Of a stretch of DNA of 32,277 nucleotides, positions 7,539 through 17,464 are shown in pieces; position 1 is the first letter of the stretch, and each line of letters starts with the position of its first letter. Made by a program: the position numbers and the translations under genes. The notes beneath the pieces were generated by a model, which did no database searches, was not told the origin of the DNA, and saw only the letters and a list, made by a program, of their open reading frames with translations. Source of the DNA: Patescibacteria group bacterium (lineage in GTDB: Bacteria > Patescibacteriota > Patescibacteriia > UBA2591 > JAQUPP01); contig JAQUOF010000007.1 of the NCBI GenBank assembly GCA_028717225.1, positions 1 to 32,277 on the forward strand, read 5' to 3'.

Positions 7539-8926
7539 GAATATTCTTCTAATTTCGCCTTAACTGTTTTTTCCACGCCTTTGTGTAAAATTTTCAACCC
7601 AACTTCGTCTCCGGGTTTAAGGTTTTGAATTGTTTTGCTCAAAGAATTATCTTCTGTAATTTTTACGCCATTAACTTCTAAAATAATATCTCCTTCTTCA
7701 ATACCAGCTTTATCAGCCGGTCCGCCGGGAATAATGGCTAATTCTGTCTGATCGGTGCCGCGTAAAACCAAAGCTCCATAATTTACGGATAAATTATTTT
7801 TTTTAACTATTTCTTCATTAATTAAAACATATCTTACGCCCAAATACGGCCTGACAATCTTGCCGTATTTTTTGACGCTTTCAATCACTTGCTTGGCCTG
7901 ATTAATAGGAATGGCAAAACCAATCATTTGTCCTTGGCTATTGATGGCAGTATTAATGCCAATCACTTCACCGTGAGTATTGATTAAAGGTCCGCCTGAA
8001 TTTCCCAAATTAATTGCCGCGTCAGTTTGAATAACATTTTCCAAAACTTCAGATGAACCGGTATTATCACCCGCTACTACTCGTCTGCCAACACCGCTAA
8101 TTACGCCCTTGGTAACCGTGTTTCTATATTCGCCTAAAGCATTGCCAATGGCAATAACTGTTTGACCAATTTGAATTTTTTCAGAATCGCCCAATTGAAC
8201 TTCCGGTAAATCTTTGATCTCAATTTTTAAAATAGCAATATCATTAAAAGGATCTTGGGCTAAAATTTTTGCATCATATTTTTTTCCGTCATTTGTCACA
8301 ACCGTATATTCTGCCGTTTCATCGCTGGCCACATGCTTGTTGGTTAAAATTAAACCATCTTTTGAAGAAACAACAAATCCTGTTCCGCCGCCAACTTCTT
8401 GTTTTTGTTTTTGGCTGTTATTTGGAGTTGGAGTAGGAACGCTCTGTCCGAACCAATCATTAAATAATTCATCAAAAGGGCTGGCTGTATCGCTATAATA
8501 AGTGGTTACATATTTTGAAACAATAACATTAACCACGGCCGGACTGGTTTTTTTAACCGCCGAAACAATATCGCTCTCCTCCTGATTACCCAAAATAATC
8601 GGCGCGATCGTACCGGCTGTTTGATCTGTTTGATTTTGAGATGAAGCTTGAGTTATGGAATGAAGAATGGTAGGTTGAGAGTAAGAAACAAATTTCGTCA
8701 GCGCATAACTGCCGGCATAAAATCCGGTTACCGCACCGGCGGCCGCACCGATTAAAATGCTGATTATAATTATCACCACTACCGGCCGAAGCGCCAAGGT
8801 AAAAGTTAAAAAGGGCGGAGATTTCTTTTGTTCTCTTGGTTTTTCCGTCCAAATAACCTGGGCTTCATCTGTTTCCAGGGAATCATTTGTTGGCTTATTA
8901 TTATTTCCAAATATTTTTTTAAACAT
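7529..8926 (-). CDS. htrA: HtrA/DegP-family serine protease, membrane-anchored
   Basis: A 465-residue envelope quality-control protease. A cytoplasmic N-terminus is followed by one membrane anchor (about residues 46-75), a linker, and a trypsin-like domain with H198 in LTNKHVAS, D229 in FNDIAILKIE and S310 in GNSGGPLIN. One PDZ domain follows (about 385-460), containing AIIPGGPADKAGIEEGDIILEVNG. The anchor-plus-one-PDZ layout matches HtrA of monoderm bacteria. The C-terminal codons lie inside the inverted-repeat element at 7427-7538, so the original end may have been longer. Confidence 0.95.
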   Translation of the reverse strand: MFKKIFGNNNKPTNDSLETDEAQVIWTEKPREQKKSPPFLTFTLALRPVVVIIIISILIGAAAGAVTGFYAGSYALTKFVSYSQPTILHSITQASSQNQTDQTAGTIAPIILGNQEESDIVSAVKKTSPAVVNVIVSKYVTTYYSDTASPFDELFNDWFGQSVPTPTPNNSQKQKQEVGGGTGFVVSSKDGLILTNKHVASDETAEYTVVTNDGKKYDAKILAQDPFNDIAILKIEIKDLPEVQLGDSEKIQIGQTVIAIGNALGEYRNTVTKGVISGVGRRVVAGDNTGSSEVLENVIQTDAAINLGNSGGPLINTHGEVIGINTAINSQGQMIGFAIPINQAKQVIESVKKYGKIVRPYLGVRYVLINEEIVKKNNLSVNYGALVLRGTDQTELAIIPGGPADKAGIEEGDIILEVNGVKITEDNSLSKTIQNLKPGDEVGLKILHKGVEKTVKAKLEEYSPR

Positions 8927-9030
8927 AAATTTTAGACTTAATAAATATTATTTAATATAATTTTTAACTTTAACCGATAATTATATTATAAACCATTATT
9001 TGAAAGGATACAATCCTAATTTTAAAACAA

Positions 9031-9741
9031 TCATATTCTCGCTTCTACTTTAATACAATATGGTTTTATTTTTTTAACAACTTCATTAAACCATTTTTTA
9101 GAATATGGTTTCACCAGTCCCGTCTTTTTATCTATTACGTCCTTGGGCTCAAATTGGTTCAAAGCGTATTTTTTAGCGCCATTTATTTGTTGGGCAATTT
9201 TTAGAATATCATCTTGATTCAATAAACCAGGAACAACAGTAGTCCGAAATTCATAATCAAGCTTTGAAGCAATAATCATTTTAATGCTTTTTTTAATATC
9301 TTCCATATTAACCGATTTTTGAGAAAGTTGCTTGTATTTTTTAGATTCAAGTGGTGCCTTAATATCCATGGCCACATAATCAATTAATTTATTTTGTATT
9401 AAATATTCAAGCGAGGTTGGATTTGTTCCATTGGTCTCAATCCCAACTTCTAATCCCAATTTTTTAACTGTCTTAATAAAATTTATTAAATCATTTTTAA
9501 TTATGGACAAAACAAGCGGTTCTCCGCCGGTAATCACCACTCCTTCAATCATTTTTTTATTTTCTTTTAAATATTGCAAAATTTCTTTCTCGTCAATATC
9601 GGGTAATTCTTGAGGATGCAAGACTAAAGTTCTATTATAACAAAAAGGGCAGCAAAAATTGCAGCCTCCGACAAAAACGATTGTCGTAATTTTACCCGGC
9701 CATTCAATAAAAGATTCTTTTTGCCAACCCTTAAATATCAT
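9031..9741 (-). CDS. nrdG: Anaerobic ribonucleotide reductase activase (radical SAM)
   Basis: Uses SAM and a 4Fe-4S cluster to generate the glycyl radical on NrdD. C27, C31 and C34 in GGCNFCCPFCYN form the CxxxCxxC cluster motif, and VVITGGEPLV is the radical-SAM GGE motif. The IEWPGKITTIVFVGGC start is typical of NrdG2-type activases. The 236-residue length fits. The gene lies downstream of nrdD on the same strand, separated by a hairpin (9761-9794). Confidence 0.93.
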   Translation of the reverse strand: MIFKGWQKESFIEWPGKITTIVFVGGCNFCCPFCYNRTLVLHPQELPDIDEKEILQYLKENKKMIEGVVITGGEPLVLSIIKNDLINFIKTVKKLGLEVGIETNGTNPTSLEYLIQNKLIDYVAMDIKAPLESKKYKQLSQKSVNMEDIKKSIKMIIASKLDYEFRTTVVPGLLNQDDILKIAQQINGAKKYALNQFEPKDVIDKKTGLVKPYSKKWFNEVVKKIKPYCIKVEARI

Positions 9742-9760
9742 AATAATACTCTGTTTAAAT

Positions 9761-9794
9761 CCAATCCGCCACTATTTAAAAGTTGGCGGATTGG
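9761..9794. repeat. Hairpin between nrdD and nrdG with TCCGCCA/TGGCGGA arms
   Basis: CCAATCCGCCA and TGGCGGATTGG form an 11-bp perfect stem around a 12-nt AT-rich loop. The arms contain TCCGCCA/TGGCGGA, the same arms as the 16-bp palindrome at 21863, 24627 and 25057. It lacks a strong T-run, so I regard it as a repeat and possible mRNA-stability element rather than a terminator. Confidence 0.75.
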
Positions 9795-9816
9795 AAGTTA
9801 AAATTAAAAATTCAAT

Positions 9817-11910
9817 TTATTGAGTAATATCAAACTCTTGCCTGTCTTGATATTCTTCTTGTTTCCCTTTGTTCCATTGTTGGACCGGCCTGTAATAACC
9901 TACCACACGGGAATAAACTTCGTTCTCGGCACCGCATTGCGGACATTTAAATTGTTCGCCGCTTAAATAACCGTGAGTCGGACAAATGCTGAATGTCGGT
10001 GAAAGAGTAAAATACGGCAAACGGAAATTCTCAAAAACTTTTTTAATTATTTTTTTGACCACGGAAATATCACTGATTTTTTCTCCCAAAAAAGCATGGA
10101 AAACAGTGCCTCCTGTATATTTTGTTTGAAGCTCATCTTGAAATTTTAAGGCTTCAAACAGCCCGCCTTGATAATCAACTTGTAATTGAGTGGAGTTTGT
10201 ATAATACGGAGTTTCCTTACCCGCGGTAATAATATCCGGATACATTGCCTTATCTTGTCTGGCCAAACGATAACTTGTTCCTTCAGCCGGAGTAGCTTCT
10301 AAATTATAAATATTGCCGGTTTCATTCTGATAGGTCACTAATCTCTCACGCATAAAATCCAGAACTTTTAAAGCGAATGCTCTGCCTGACTTTGAAATAA
10401 TATTTTCACCCATAAAATTAAGAAGCATTTCATTCATACCGATTAATCCAATGGTTGAAAAATGATTGGCCCAATAATTTCCGCGTAATTGCTTAATATT
10501 CCGCAAATAAAATTTAGAATAAGGATAAAGCCCTTTTTCAATTAATTCTTCAAGGGTTTTTCTTTTGATTTCCAAACTTTCTCTGGCCAGATCCATTACA
10601 TGACCGAGTTTTTCAAAAAATTCCTGATCGGTTTTGGCCAAATAACCGATTCTTGGAAGATTAATCGTCACTACGCCAATAGAACCTGTAAGCGGAGCTG
10701 CGCCGAAAAGCCCGCCGCCGCGATGATGAAGTGTTTTTGTTTCCAATCTGAGACGGCAGCACATTGAACGGACATCTTCCGGGTTTAAATCAGAATTAAT
10801 AAAATTGGAAAAATAAGGTATGCCGAATTTTGCCGTCATTTCCCAAAGAGGTTTTAAAGCCGGATTTTCCCAATCAAAATTTTTAGTGATATTGTAAGTC
10901 GGAATCGGAAAAGTAAAAATTCTGGAATGAGCGTCTCCTTCGCACATTACTTCAGCAAAAGCCCGATTAAACATATCCATTTCTTTTTGAAATTCACCAT
11001 AAGTTTCTTTTTGAAGTTTGCCCCCGATAATTACCGGTGATTTTGCCAATGCCTCGGGTGGAGTTAAATCAATGGTTACATTTTCAAAAGGCGTCTGAAA
11101 ACCCACCCTGGTGGGAACATTGCAATTAAATAAAAATTCCTGCATTGCTTGTTTGACTTGCGGATAAGTTAATTTGTCATATCTGATAAAAGGGGCAAGA
11201 AAAGTATCAAAAGAAGAAAAAGCGACTGCACCGGCGCATTCTCCCTGAACAGTATAAATAAAATTAACTATTTGTCCCAAAGCGGCCCTGAAATGTTTCG
11301 GCGGCTTTGAGGAAATTTTTCCAAAAACACCCGTAAAACCCTGGGATAAGAAATCATAAAGATCCCAACCCATGCAATAAGGAGCCAAAATACCCAAATT
11401 ATGAAGATGAAAATCGCCGCTTTTAACCGCATCGCGAATTTCCACCGGATAAATTTTATGCAGCCAATAATTTTTGGTAATGGTATTTGAAATATAATTA
11501 TTCAAACCTTGAAGAGAATAACTCATATTGGCATTTTCTTTCACTTCCCAATCTTTTTCTCCCAGATATTGATCAACCACGGCCACATTTTCCACGGCCA
11601 AAGCCATGCCTCTGATATTACTATGTTGTTCTCTATATAAAATATAAGCTTTAGCTTCTTTAACCAAATCGGATAAAATTAAAACTTCTTCAACGACATT
11701 TTGAATGTCTTCAACATTTGGAATAATATCTTTAAAACGCCGTCCGATGATTTTAACCACCTTGTCGGATAATTTTTTTGATATTTTCCCATCTTTTCCT
11801 GAAACAGCCGTAATAGCTTTAAAAATTGCGTTTTCAATTCTGCTTTGATCAAATGGCACCAGTTGGCCATCTCTTTTTTTAACTTTGGTTAAAGGAGCGA
11901 TTTTTTTCAT
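9817..11910 (-). CDS. nrdD: Anaerobic (class III) ribonucleoside-triphosphate reductase
   Basis: Reduces NTPs to dNTPs using a glycyl radical, so this cell can make DNA precursors without oxygen. The N-terminal ATP-cone starts VKKRDGQLVPFDQSRIENAI. The barrel contains RSMCCRLRLETK with the expected active-site cysteines. The C-terminal zinc site is ICPTHGYLSGEQFKCPQCG, and the glycyl-radical motif is SRVVGYYRPVQQWNKGK. At 697 residues it has the normal family length. It is probably co-transcribed with nrdG. Confidence 0.96.
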   Translation of the reverse strand: MKKIAPLTKVKKRDGQLVPFDQSRIENAIFKAITAVSGKDGKISKKLSDKVVKIIGRRFKDIIPNVEDIQNVVEEVLILSDLVKEAKAYILYREQHSNIRGMALAVENVAVVDQYLGEKDWEVKENANMSYSLQGLNNYISNTITKNYWLHKIYPVEIRDAVKSGDFHLHNLGILAPYCMGWDLYDFLSQGFTGVFGKISSKPPKHFRAALGQIVNFIYTVQGECAGAVAFSSFDTFLAPFIRYDKLTYPQVKQAMQEFLFNCNVPTRVGFQTPFENVTIDLTPPEALAKSPVIIGGKLQKETYGEFQKEMDMFNRAFAEVMCEGDAHSRIFTFPIPTYNITKNFDWENPALKPLWEMTAKFGIPYFSNFINSDLNPEDVRSMCCRLRLETKTLHHRGGGLFGAAPLTGSIGVVTINLPRIGYLAKTDQEFFEKLGHVMDLARESLEIKRKTLEELIEKGLYPYSKFYLRNIKQLRGNYWANHFSTIGLIGMNEMLLNFMGENIISKSGRAFALKVLDFMRERLVTYQNETGNIYNLEATPAEGTSYRLARQDKAMYPDIITAGKETPYYTNSTQLQVDYQGGLFEALKFQDELQTKYTGGTVFHAFLGEKISDISVVKKIIKKVFENFRLPYFTLSPTFSICPTHGYLSGEQFKCPQCGAENEVYSRVVGYYRPVQQWNKGKQEEYQDRQEFDITQ

Positions 11911-11928
11911 AGGCTTAATTTAAAAAAA

Positions 11929-12441
11929 TTATATTAAAGATTTAATTTGTTTAAAAACTTCAGGTAAAAGCGGAGACAAAATATGGCTGAATTTTACCAT
12001 AATCGGAGCAATATTTGAAGAGGTTAAAATTCCCACCCACCAATCTCCCAAAGGAAATTTGCTTAGAAAATCCAAACCCAAGCCAATTTTTAATCCTCCT
12101 TCTATTAGTCCCAATACTCCTCCGCCCAAATGATTGCTTGATTTCAAAAACGGAATCAGGGACAATAAATCAAAAATTTTATTAATAATCTTAAAAATAA
12201 AAATAATCAATAACCGGGCGACAATAAAAATCAGGATAAAAGCAATAAGTCTGGAAATGTTTTGATTATGAATTATTAAAATTAAAAATTTAGAAGCAAT
12301 TATATCGTACCAACGGGTGGCGAAAGTTACTCCTAAAATTAAACTGATAATTCCGCCTAAACTGGTAACCAATCCTTGCCAAAAATTAAACCAAATAAAA
12401 CCAAAAAGGATTAATAATAAAATTAAATCAAAAAATGTCAT
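11929..12441 (-). CDS. CvpA family membrane protein
   Basis: A 170-residue protein beginning MTFFDLILLLILFGFIWFNF, then WQGLVTSLGGIISLILGVTFA, the N-terminal pattern of CvpA (colicin V production) proteins, with about four hydrophobic segments and G-G-x-x-G-L-I-E-G in the third. The family's role is unclear. It lies 18 bp upstream of nrdD on the same strand, so it is probably in the operon. Confidence 0.75.
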   Translation of the reverse strand: MTFFDLILLLILFGFIWFNFWQGLVTSLGGIISLILGVTFATRWYDIIASKFLILIIHNQNISRLIAFILIFIVARLLIIFIFKIINKIFDLLSLIPFLKSSNHLGGGVLGLIEGGLKIGLGLDFLSKFPLGDWWVGILTSSNIAPIMVKFSHILSPLLPEVFKQIKSLI

Positions 12442-12460
12442 AAATTTTAAAATTAATTAA

Positions 12461-13978
12461 TTATTCAACGCTCTCAATTTTTGGAAATAAAACTTTCCCC
12501 TGGCTGACTTTTTCAAATTTTTCTTCGCCGAATTTTTTTATTTCTGAAAGATTTTTTTTATGCTCCTGGCTTAAAATTCCCAAAGATTCCAAGATTAAAT
12601 TGCTCTTATCGGGCATAAACGGCCATGTTAAACATGACAAATGGCGCAAAGATTCAAGAAGATTATACAGTACATTTTTTAATTTGTCTGGATCGGTTTT
12701 AGACAATTTCCACGGTTCTTCCTGATTAATATATTTATCGCAGAAAAAAATCAAATCATTAATTTGCGCAATAGCTGTTTCAAAATGCAATCCATCCAGA
12801 GCTTTCTCGTATTTTTGCCAAACTGAATCAATTTTTTCTTTAAATTCAACATTGATAATTTTGGAAGAAGCAAATTCCGAACCGTCTTGAGCTAAAGTTA
12901 AAACACGCCTGACCAAATTACCCAAACCGTTTGATAAATCGGAATTATATTTATCATAGAGCCTGGACTCCGAAAGATCTCCGTCTTGTCCAAAAGGAAA
13001 AAGAGAGAGCAATAACCATCTTAAAGAATCAGCGCCGAAGGTTACGGCTAACTCTTCCGGATTAACACCCGTGCCTAAAGATTTGGACATTTTTTGGCCA
13101 TTAACTGTAAAAAATCCGTGAGCGAAAAGTTTTTTCGGTAAAGGCAATTCCAGGGCCAAAAGAAGAGCCGGCCACATTACGGCATGAAAACGTAAAATAT
13201 CCTTGCCGATTAATTGCACTTCCGGCGGCCAAAATTTAGGTAATTTTTTGATATCGCCGTCCCAATCAATACCTGACAAATAATTAAACAATGCGTCAAC
13301 CCAAACATAAATAGTTTGCTCTTTATCAAAAGGAAATTCAATACCCCATTTTACCTTTTTTCTGGAAACAGCCAAGTCCTCTAATTTTTCAGATTTTAAA
13401 AAACCTAAAATTTCATTTTTTCTTTCTTGCGGCTCAATTAAAAATTCATTACTGGAAATTAATTTTAACAAAATATCCTGAAAGGCCGATAATTTAAAAA
13501 AATAACAATCTTCCGAGAGAGTCACCAAATCATGATGATGAAACGGGCATTTGCCGTCAACCAATTCTTTGGGCGTATAATATCTTTCGCAATCTATACA
13601 ATAAAGCCCTTGATAAGTTCCGGGATAAATTAATTTCTTCTTGAATAATTGCTCTAAAACTTTCACTACTGTTTTTTCGTGTTTTGAATCAGTGGTTCTG
13701 ATAAAATTATCATGAGAAATTTTCAAAACATCCCAAGCTTCTTCATATTTGGCTGAATTTTCATCGCACCATTCTTTTGGAGTTTTATGATTAGCTTCGG
13801 CAGAAATAGCTATTTTTTCGCCATGTTCGTCGGTGCCGGTTAAGAAAAAAACTTGATCACCTTTCATTCGATGAAATCGAGCCAAAACATCAGCCGCAAT
13901 CGTCGTATATGCTCCCCCAACGTGAGGCTTTTCATTAACGTAATAGATGGGAGTGGTGATATAAAATTTATTATTCAT
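12461..13978 (-). CDS. metG: Methionyl-tRNA synthetase
   Basis: Charges initiator and elongator tRNA-Met. The class I signatures are PHVGGAYT (the HIGH motif as HVGG, residues 19-22) and KMSKSLGTG. The knuckle region reads YCIDCERYYTPKELVDGKCPFH: two Cys, one Cys, then His where a fourth Cys is usual, so metal binding may use His or be lost. The 505-residue length fits the short form without the C-terminal tRNA-binding domain. Confidence 0.95.
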   Translation of the reverse strand: MNNKFYITTPIYYVNEKPHVGGAYTTIAADVLARFHRMKGDQVFFLTGTDEHGEKIAISAEANHKTPKEWCDENSAKYEEAWDVLKISHDNFIRTTDSKHEKTVVKVLEQLFKKKLIYPGTYQGLYCIDCERYYTPKELVDGKCPFHHHDLVTLSEDCYFFKLSAFQDILLKLISSNEFLIEPQERKNEILGFLKSEKLEDLAVSRKKVKWGIEFPFDKEQTIYVWVDALFNYLSGIDWDGDIKKLPKFWPPEVQLIGKDILRFHAVMWPALLLALELPLPKKLFAHGFFTVNGQKMSKSLGTGVNPEELAVTFGADSLRWLLLSLFPFGQDGDLSESRLYDKYNSDLSNGLGNLVRRVLTLAQDGSEFASSKIINVEFKEKIDSVWQKYEKALDGLHFETAIAQINDLIFFCDKYINQEEPWKLSKTDPDKLKNVLYNLLESLRHLSCLTWPFMPDKSNLILESLGILSQEHKKNLSEIKKFGEEKFEKVSQGKVLFPKIESVE

Positions 13979-14004
13979 ATAAAAAAATTAATATTTTAAA
14001 AAAA

Positions 14005-14679
14005 TTATTTTTTTGCTCTGATTACAACAACAAATTCCCCTTTGATTTCATTTTTAGGTATTTTATTGATTATATTTTCAGCCGTTCCGCGATAAATGGT
14101 TTCAAACTTTTTGGTTAATTCTCTGGCGACCGTTATCTCTCTATCTTTAAAATCTTCTAAATTCGCCAATTCATTCAAGGCTTTCAATATCCGGTAAGGC
14201 GATTCATAAAAAGCAAGAGTATATTTGAATTCGGCCGCTTGTTCAAAAAATGTTTTCCTGCCCTTTTTATGAGGAGGAAAACCTAAAAAAATAAATTTGT
14301 CTGTTTCAAATCCGGAAATACTTAAAGCCGAAATAACGGCTGCCGGTCCGGGGATGGAAATAATTTTCAAATTCGGCAACTGCACAATTAAATGACTGAT
14401 CAGTTTATTCCCGGGATCAGAAATACCGGGTGTACCGGCGTCGCAAATCAAAGCGAGATTTTTGTCTTGTTGAAGCAATTCGGAAATATAATCCATTTTA
14501 GATAATTTGGAATGTTGATGATAACTGATGGTTGGAGCTTTGATTTGATAGTGATCTAAAAAAATTCGGCTATGACGAGTGTCTTCGCAAAGTATAAAAT
14601 CCGATTCTTTTAATATTTCCAGCGCCCTTAAGGTAACATCCTGCAAATTTCCTATAGGAGTAGCAACAATATATAGCAT
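14005..14679 (-). CDS. rsmI: 16S rRNA (cytidine-1402-2'-O)-methyltransferase
   Basis: A SAM-dependent tetrapyrrole-methylase-fold enzyme that methylates C1402 in the decoding centre of 16S rRNA. The start MLYIVATPIGNLQDVTLRAL, then CEDTRHSRIFLDHY, CDAGTPGISDPGN and SIPGPAAVISALSISG are RsmI signatures. The 224 residues lack the short C-terminal domain of some RsmI proteins. The gene starts 4 bp after the stop of the upstream membrane-protein gene, so the two are probably coupled. Confidence 0.94.
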   Translation of the reverse strand: MLYIVATPIGNLQDVTLRALEILKESDFILCEDTRHSRIFLDHYQIKAPTISYHQHSKLSKMDYISELLQQDKNLALICDAGTPGISDPGNKLISHLIVQLPNLKIISIPGPAAVISALSISGFETDKFIFLGFPPHKKGRKTFFEQAAEFKYTLAFYESPYRILKALNELANLEDFKDREITVARELTKKFETIYRGTAENIINKIPKNEIKGEFVVVIRAKK

Positions 14680-14683
14680 AAAT

Positions 14684-16009
14684 TTATTTAGTTGGCAAAC
14701 TAAACGGCGGCTCTCCGCGCTTACTGCCGGTTTTCTTAACTAAAGGAACCCTTGAGGCAATAACCGGAAAATGATAAAGCGTCGCTAATTCTTCAATATT
14801 TAAAACATTTTTTTTACTTGCCTGTGAAATAGTTAAAAATTCCAAAAACTTTTTCCAATCTTTTTGAAATTGCGATTCAATTTTCCAATTGCCGCCTCTT
14901 TTCTTATATGCGGCCATAATCGCCGTTTGTTTGGGACTGGAAGACTTGCTGGTTTCATACATATTAACAAGGGTTTTTGCCGTTTTGTCCGGCATTAATC
15001 CGTTCATATCCAAAGTATTAACCGTATTTAAAGCGCCTAAAACTCCGATTATTCCCCTGGATTTATTAAAAACTTCTTTTTCGGCAATATAAATTATTCT
15101 AATTTTTGTTTCAAAAGAAATTTTAGAAACTTTATTTTGAATCGCTTCAATAATTTTTCTTTCTCCCGGAGAAACGGTTTTTTGTTTTTCCGGCGTAGCT
15201 GAACCGGGAGTCGGAGGCGTCATAATAGTCGCAGCTTGTAAAAATTCTAACGGCAAATTAATTAATTGCTCAGACATTGTTTTGGGCGTTTTAACTTTTT
15301 CGCCCATTAATTTTTTAATCACCATTTCTGCTTCTTTTTTTCCTTTTTTAATTTCTTTGTCAGCAGAATGTTTAATAATAATTTGTATCCAAACTTGTTC
15401 TCCTTCTTGAAGTTTTCCTAAAATTTCCAACATATCAACCATCGGATCTTTTAACTCGCCGGTCATGGTGTGTTCAAAATTCGTATAAGTCCTGATCGGA
15501 TAAGCATTTTTATTGTAAAGAGTAAAATCAGCTCCCCATAAATCATATTTATCATTCGGAAATTTATCCGGCATTTCTTTGGTATAATCTTCCACCTCCA
15601 CAATTTCCGCATCCGGATAAGACGCATAAATCGCCGCTTCGGCTAAGTCACGAAATTGAGATGCAATTCTGATAAGAAATTGAATATGAGATGCGACACT
15701 GATAATTTCCACGGAAATAGGAAGCTCTGCCGGCCCGGTTCCTTTGGCGCCGGACAGATAGGCGAACATTCTTTCCACTGCCTCCGGTCCTTGCTCATTA
15801 TTTCTTGGCACATCAAGCGCCAATAAAACATACTCTTGTTTGGCTACATATTGATCTTGAAGACGCTTAGTATAAGAATGCATGGCAATCCTAAAAATCA
15901 ATAATAAAAATAATAGCCCTAAAATAGCTAAAATCATCATCGAAATCAGAGGGAAAAGCGGATCAGTAATAATTGGTATTAACCATTCTGCGCTAATAGT
16001 GATGTCCAT
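14684..16009 (-). CDS. Membrane-anchored CPR conserved protein (DUF8128-like)
   Basis: A 441-residue protein with one N-terminal membrane segment (about residues 20-45) and a large soluble domain starting YVLLALDVPRNNEQGPEAVE, then RMFAYLSGAKG, containing SYPDAEIVEVEDY and EGEQVWIQIIIKH. From memory this resembles a Patescibacterial family (DUF8128) often found next to TraG/VirB4-type ATPases. No such ATPase is present here, and the neighbours are rsmI and metG. It may have a secretion-related role, but function is unknown. Confidence 0.65.
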   Translation of the reverse strand: MDITISAEWLIPIITDPLFPLISMMILAILGLLFLLLIFRIAMHSYTKRLQDQYVAKQEYVLLALDVPRNNEQGPEAVERMFAYLSGAKGTGPAELPISVEIISVASHIQFLIRIASQFRDLAEAAIYASYPDAEIVEVEDYTKEMPDKFPNDKYDLWGADFTLYNKNAYPIRTYTNFEHTMTGELKDPMVDMLEILGKLQEGEQVWIQIIIKHSADKEIKKGKKEAEMVIKKLMGEKVKTPKTMSEQLINLPLEFLQAATIMTPPTPGSATPEKQKTVSPGERKIIEAIQNKVSKISFETKIRIIYIAEKEVFNKSRGIIGVLGALNTVNTLDMNGLMPDKTAKTLVNMYETSKSSSPKQTAIMAAYKKRGGNWKIESQFQKDWKKFLEFLTISQASKKNVLNIEELATLYHFPVIASRVPLVKKTGSKRGEPPFSLPTK

Positions 16010-16086
16010 ATATTATATAATTTTAACATTATTATCCACAAAAGCAAGGTTTAAAAAGGAAGCGAGTCATTTTTGTAAAACACTAA

Positions 16087-16226
16087 TTTAAATATCTAAT
16101 TCCTAATTGACCTAATTCCTAATTAATGTCTAATGTCAAAATATCCAATGACTAAAATTTTAGTTATTTGGTCATTGAGAAATTGGGATTTATTTAGAAA
16201 TTAAAAATTAGAAATTAAAAATTTTA
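16087..16226. repeat. AT-rich imperfect inverted repeat (TAATTCCTAATT family)
   Basis: This gap between the membrane-protein gene (start 16009) and the dnaJ stop holds CTAATTCCTAATTGACCTAA and related units, the palindrome ACTAAAATTTTAGT inside CAATGAC...GTCATTG, then GAAATTGGGATTTATTTAGA and a duplicated GAAATTAAAAATT. The left half is roughly complementary to the right half. No gene is visible. Confidence 0.65.
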
Positions 16227-16227
16227 A

Positions 16228-17364
16228 TTATAATCCTTCTTTGGACAGGGTTTCTAAAATATCTTTTTGTTTTCTGGTTAAAGATTTTGGAACCCTAATT
16301 TTAACCGTTACAATATGATCGCCACGTCCGTGGGAATTCAAATGAGCAACCCCTCTCCCTTTTAAACGAATTTCCTGACCAGACGGCGTACCGGGCGCAA
16401 CTTTTAATTTTATCATTCCGTCAATGGTTTCCACTTCAACCACTCCGCCCAAAATTGCTTGAGAAACTAAAATTTCTTTTTCGGATAAAATATCATCACC
16501 CTGGCGATTAAAACGATTATCGGAAATCACTTTAATTCTGACATATAAATCTCCTGCTCGGCCGCTTTTTTTGCCTGCTTCGCCTTGACCGGATAATCTG
16601 ATTGTTTGCCCATTGCTGATTCCGGCCGGAATTTTTATTTTAATTTTTGAAGATTGTTTTACTCTGCCCTCTCCTCGGCAATGACTGCATTTTTTTTCCG
16701 CATTTTGTCCTTCGCCATGGCATAATGGACAAACTTCCGCGCTTTGAAAAGTTCCTAAAAATGTTGATTGAGTTTTAATTACTTGTCCCCGTCCGTTGCA
16801 AGTTTTACAAGTGGAAAATTTACTGCCCGGTTCCAAACCGTTGCCGTTGCATTTTTCGCATTTAACATATTTTTCAAATTCAATATCTTTTTCAATACCA
16901 AAAACAGATTCAAAAAAATTAACAGTTATTTCTATTTCAATATTTCGTCCGCTCGGCGATTCTCGGCGTGAGTGAGAAGAAGCTCTGTTAAATCCTCCTC
17001 CGAAAAAACTGTTAAAAATATCTCCCAAATCTCCAAAACCGAAATCTTCTCCGCCATAAGCATTTCCTCTTTCTCCTTGATTTTTCATTGCCTCGGCATA
17101 ACTGGCGAAATCTCGAAAATTATCAAAACCGCTAAAACCGCCCTGAGTTTTGGCATTTTTAAAAGCCGAGCCGTATTCTTCATACAACTTTCTTTTTTCA
17201 GGATCAGAAAGAGTTTGATAAGCTTCGCTTATTTCCTTGAATTTTTCCGCATTGCCACCCGGTTTATCCGGATGATATTTTTGAGCCGCCTGGCGATAAG
17301 CTTTTTTTATCTCGTCTTCCGAAGCGCCTTTCTCAACTCCTAATGTTTTATAATAGTCAGCCAT
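16228..17364 (-). CDS. dnaJ: Molecular chaperone DnaJ (type I Hsp40)
   Basis: Stimulates DnaK ATPase and delivers unfolded clients. The J-domain is at residues 1-68 with HPD at 32-34 (KYHPDKPGG). A Gly/Phe-rich region contains [18 protein letters not shown]. Four zinc-finger repeats follow ([32 protein letters not shown]), then the client-binding C-terminal domains. The full length is 378 residues. dnaK and grpE are not in this window, so the usual operon context is missing. Confidence 0.96.
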   Translation of the reverse strand: MADYYKTLGVEKGASEDEIKKAYRQAAQKYHPDKPGGNAEKFKEISEAYQTLSDPEKRKLYEEYGSAFKNAKTQGGFSGFDNFRDFASYAEAMKNQGERGNAYGGEDFGFGDLGDIFNSFFGGGFNRASSHSRRESPSGRNIEIEITVNFFESVFGIEKDIEFEKYVKCEKCNGNGLEPGSKFSTCKTCNGRGQVIKTQSTFLGTFQSAEVCPLCHGEGQNAEKKCSHCRGEGRVKQSSKIKIKIPAGISNGQTIRLSGQGEAGKKSGRAGDLYVRIKVISDNRFNRQGDDILSEKEILVSQAILGGVVEVETIDGMIKLKVAPGTPSGQEIRLKGRGVAHLNSHGRGDHIVTVKIRVPKSLTRKQKDILETLSKEGL

Positions 17365-17412
17365 AAATTAGAATTCAAAATCAATATTTATTTAATTATA
17401 TCAAATTTTTTA

Positions 17413-17455
17413 AAAAAGTAAATAGGGGGCCGAAAACGTACGACCCCCTATTTTT
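17413..17455 (-). terminator. Terminator of the 17465-17815 gene
   Basis: The minus strand reads AAATAGGGGG, a loop, CCCCCTATTT, then ACTTTTTT. The arms lie at 17420-17429 and 17444-17453, directly after the stop codon. Confidence 0.85.
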
Positions 17456-17464
17456 AGATATTTA

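Noticed and set aside
9761-9794. Terminator between nrdD and nrdG
   Set aside because: A stable stem but no T-run on the minus strand (AAACAGAG follows), and the two genes are expected to be expressed together.
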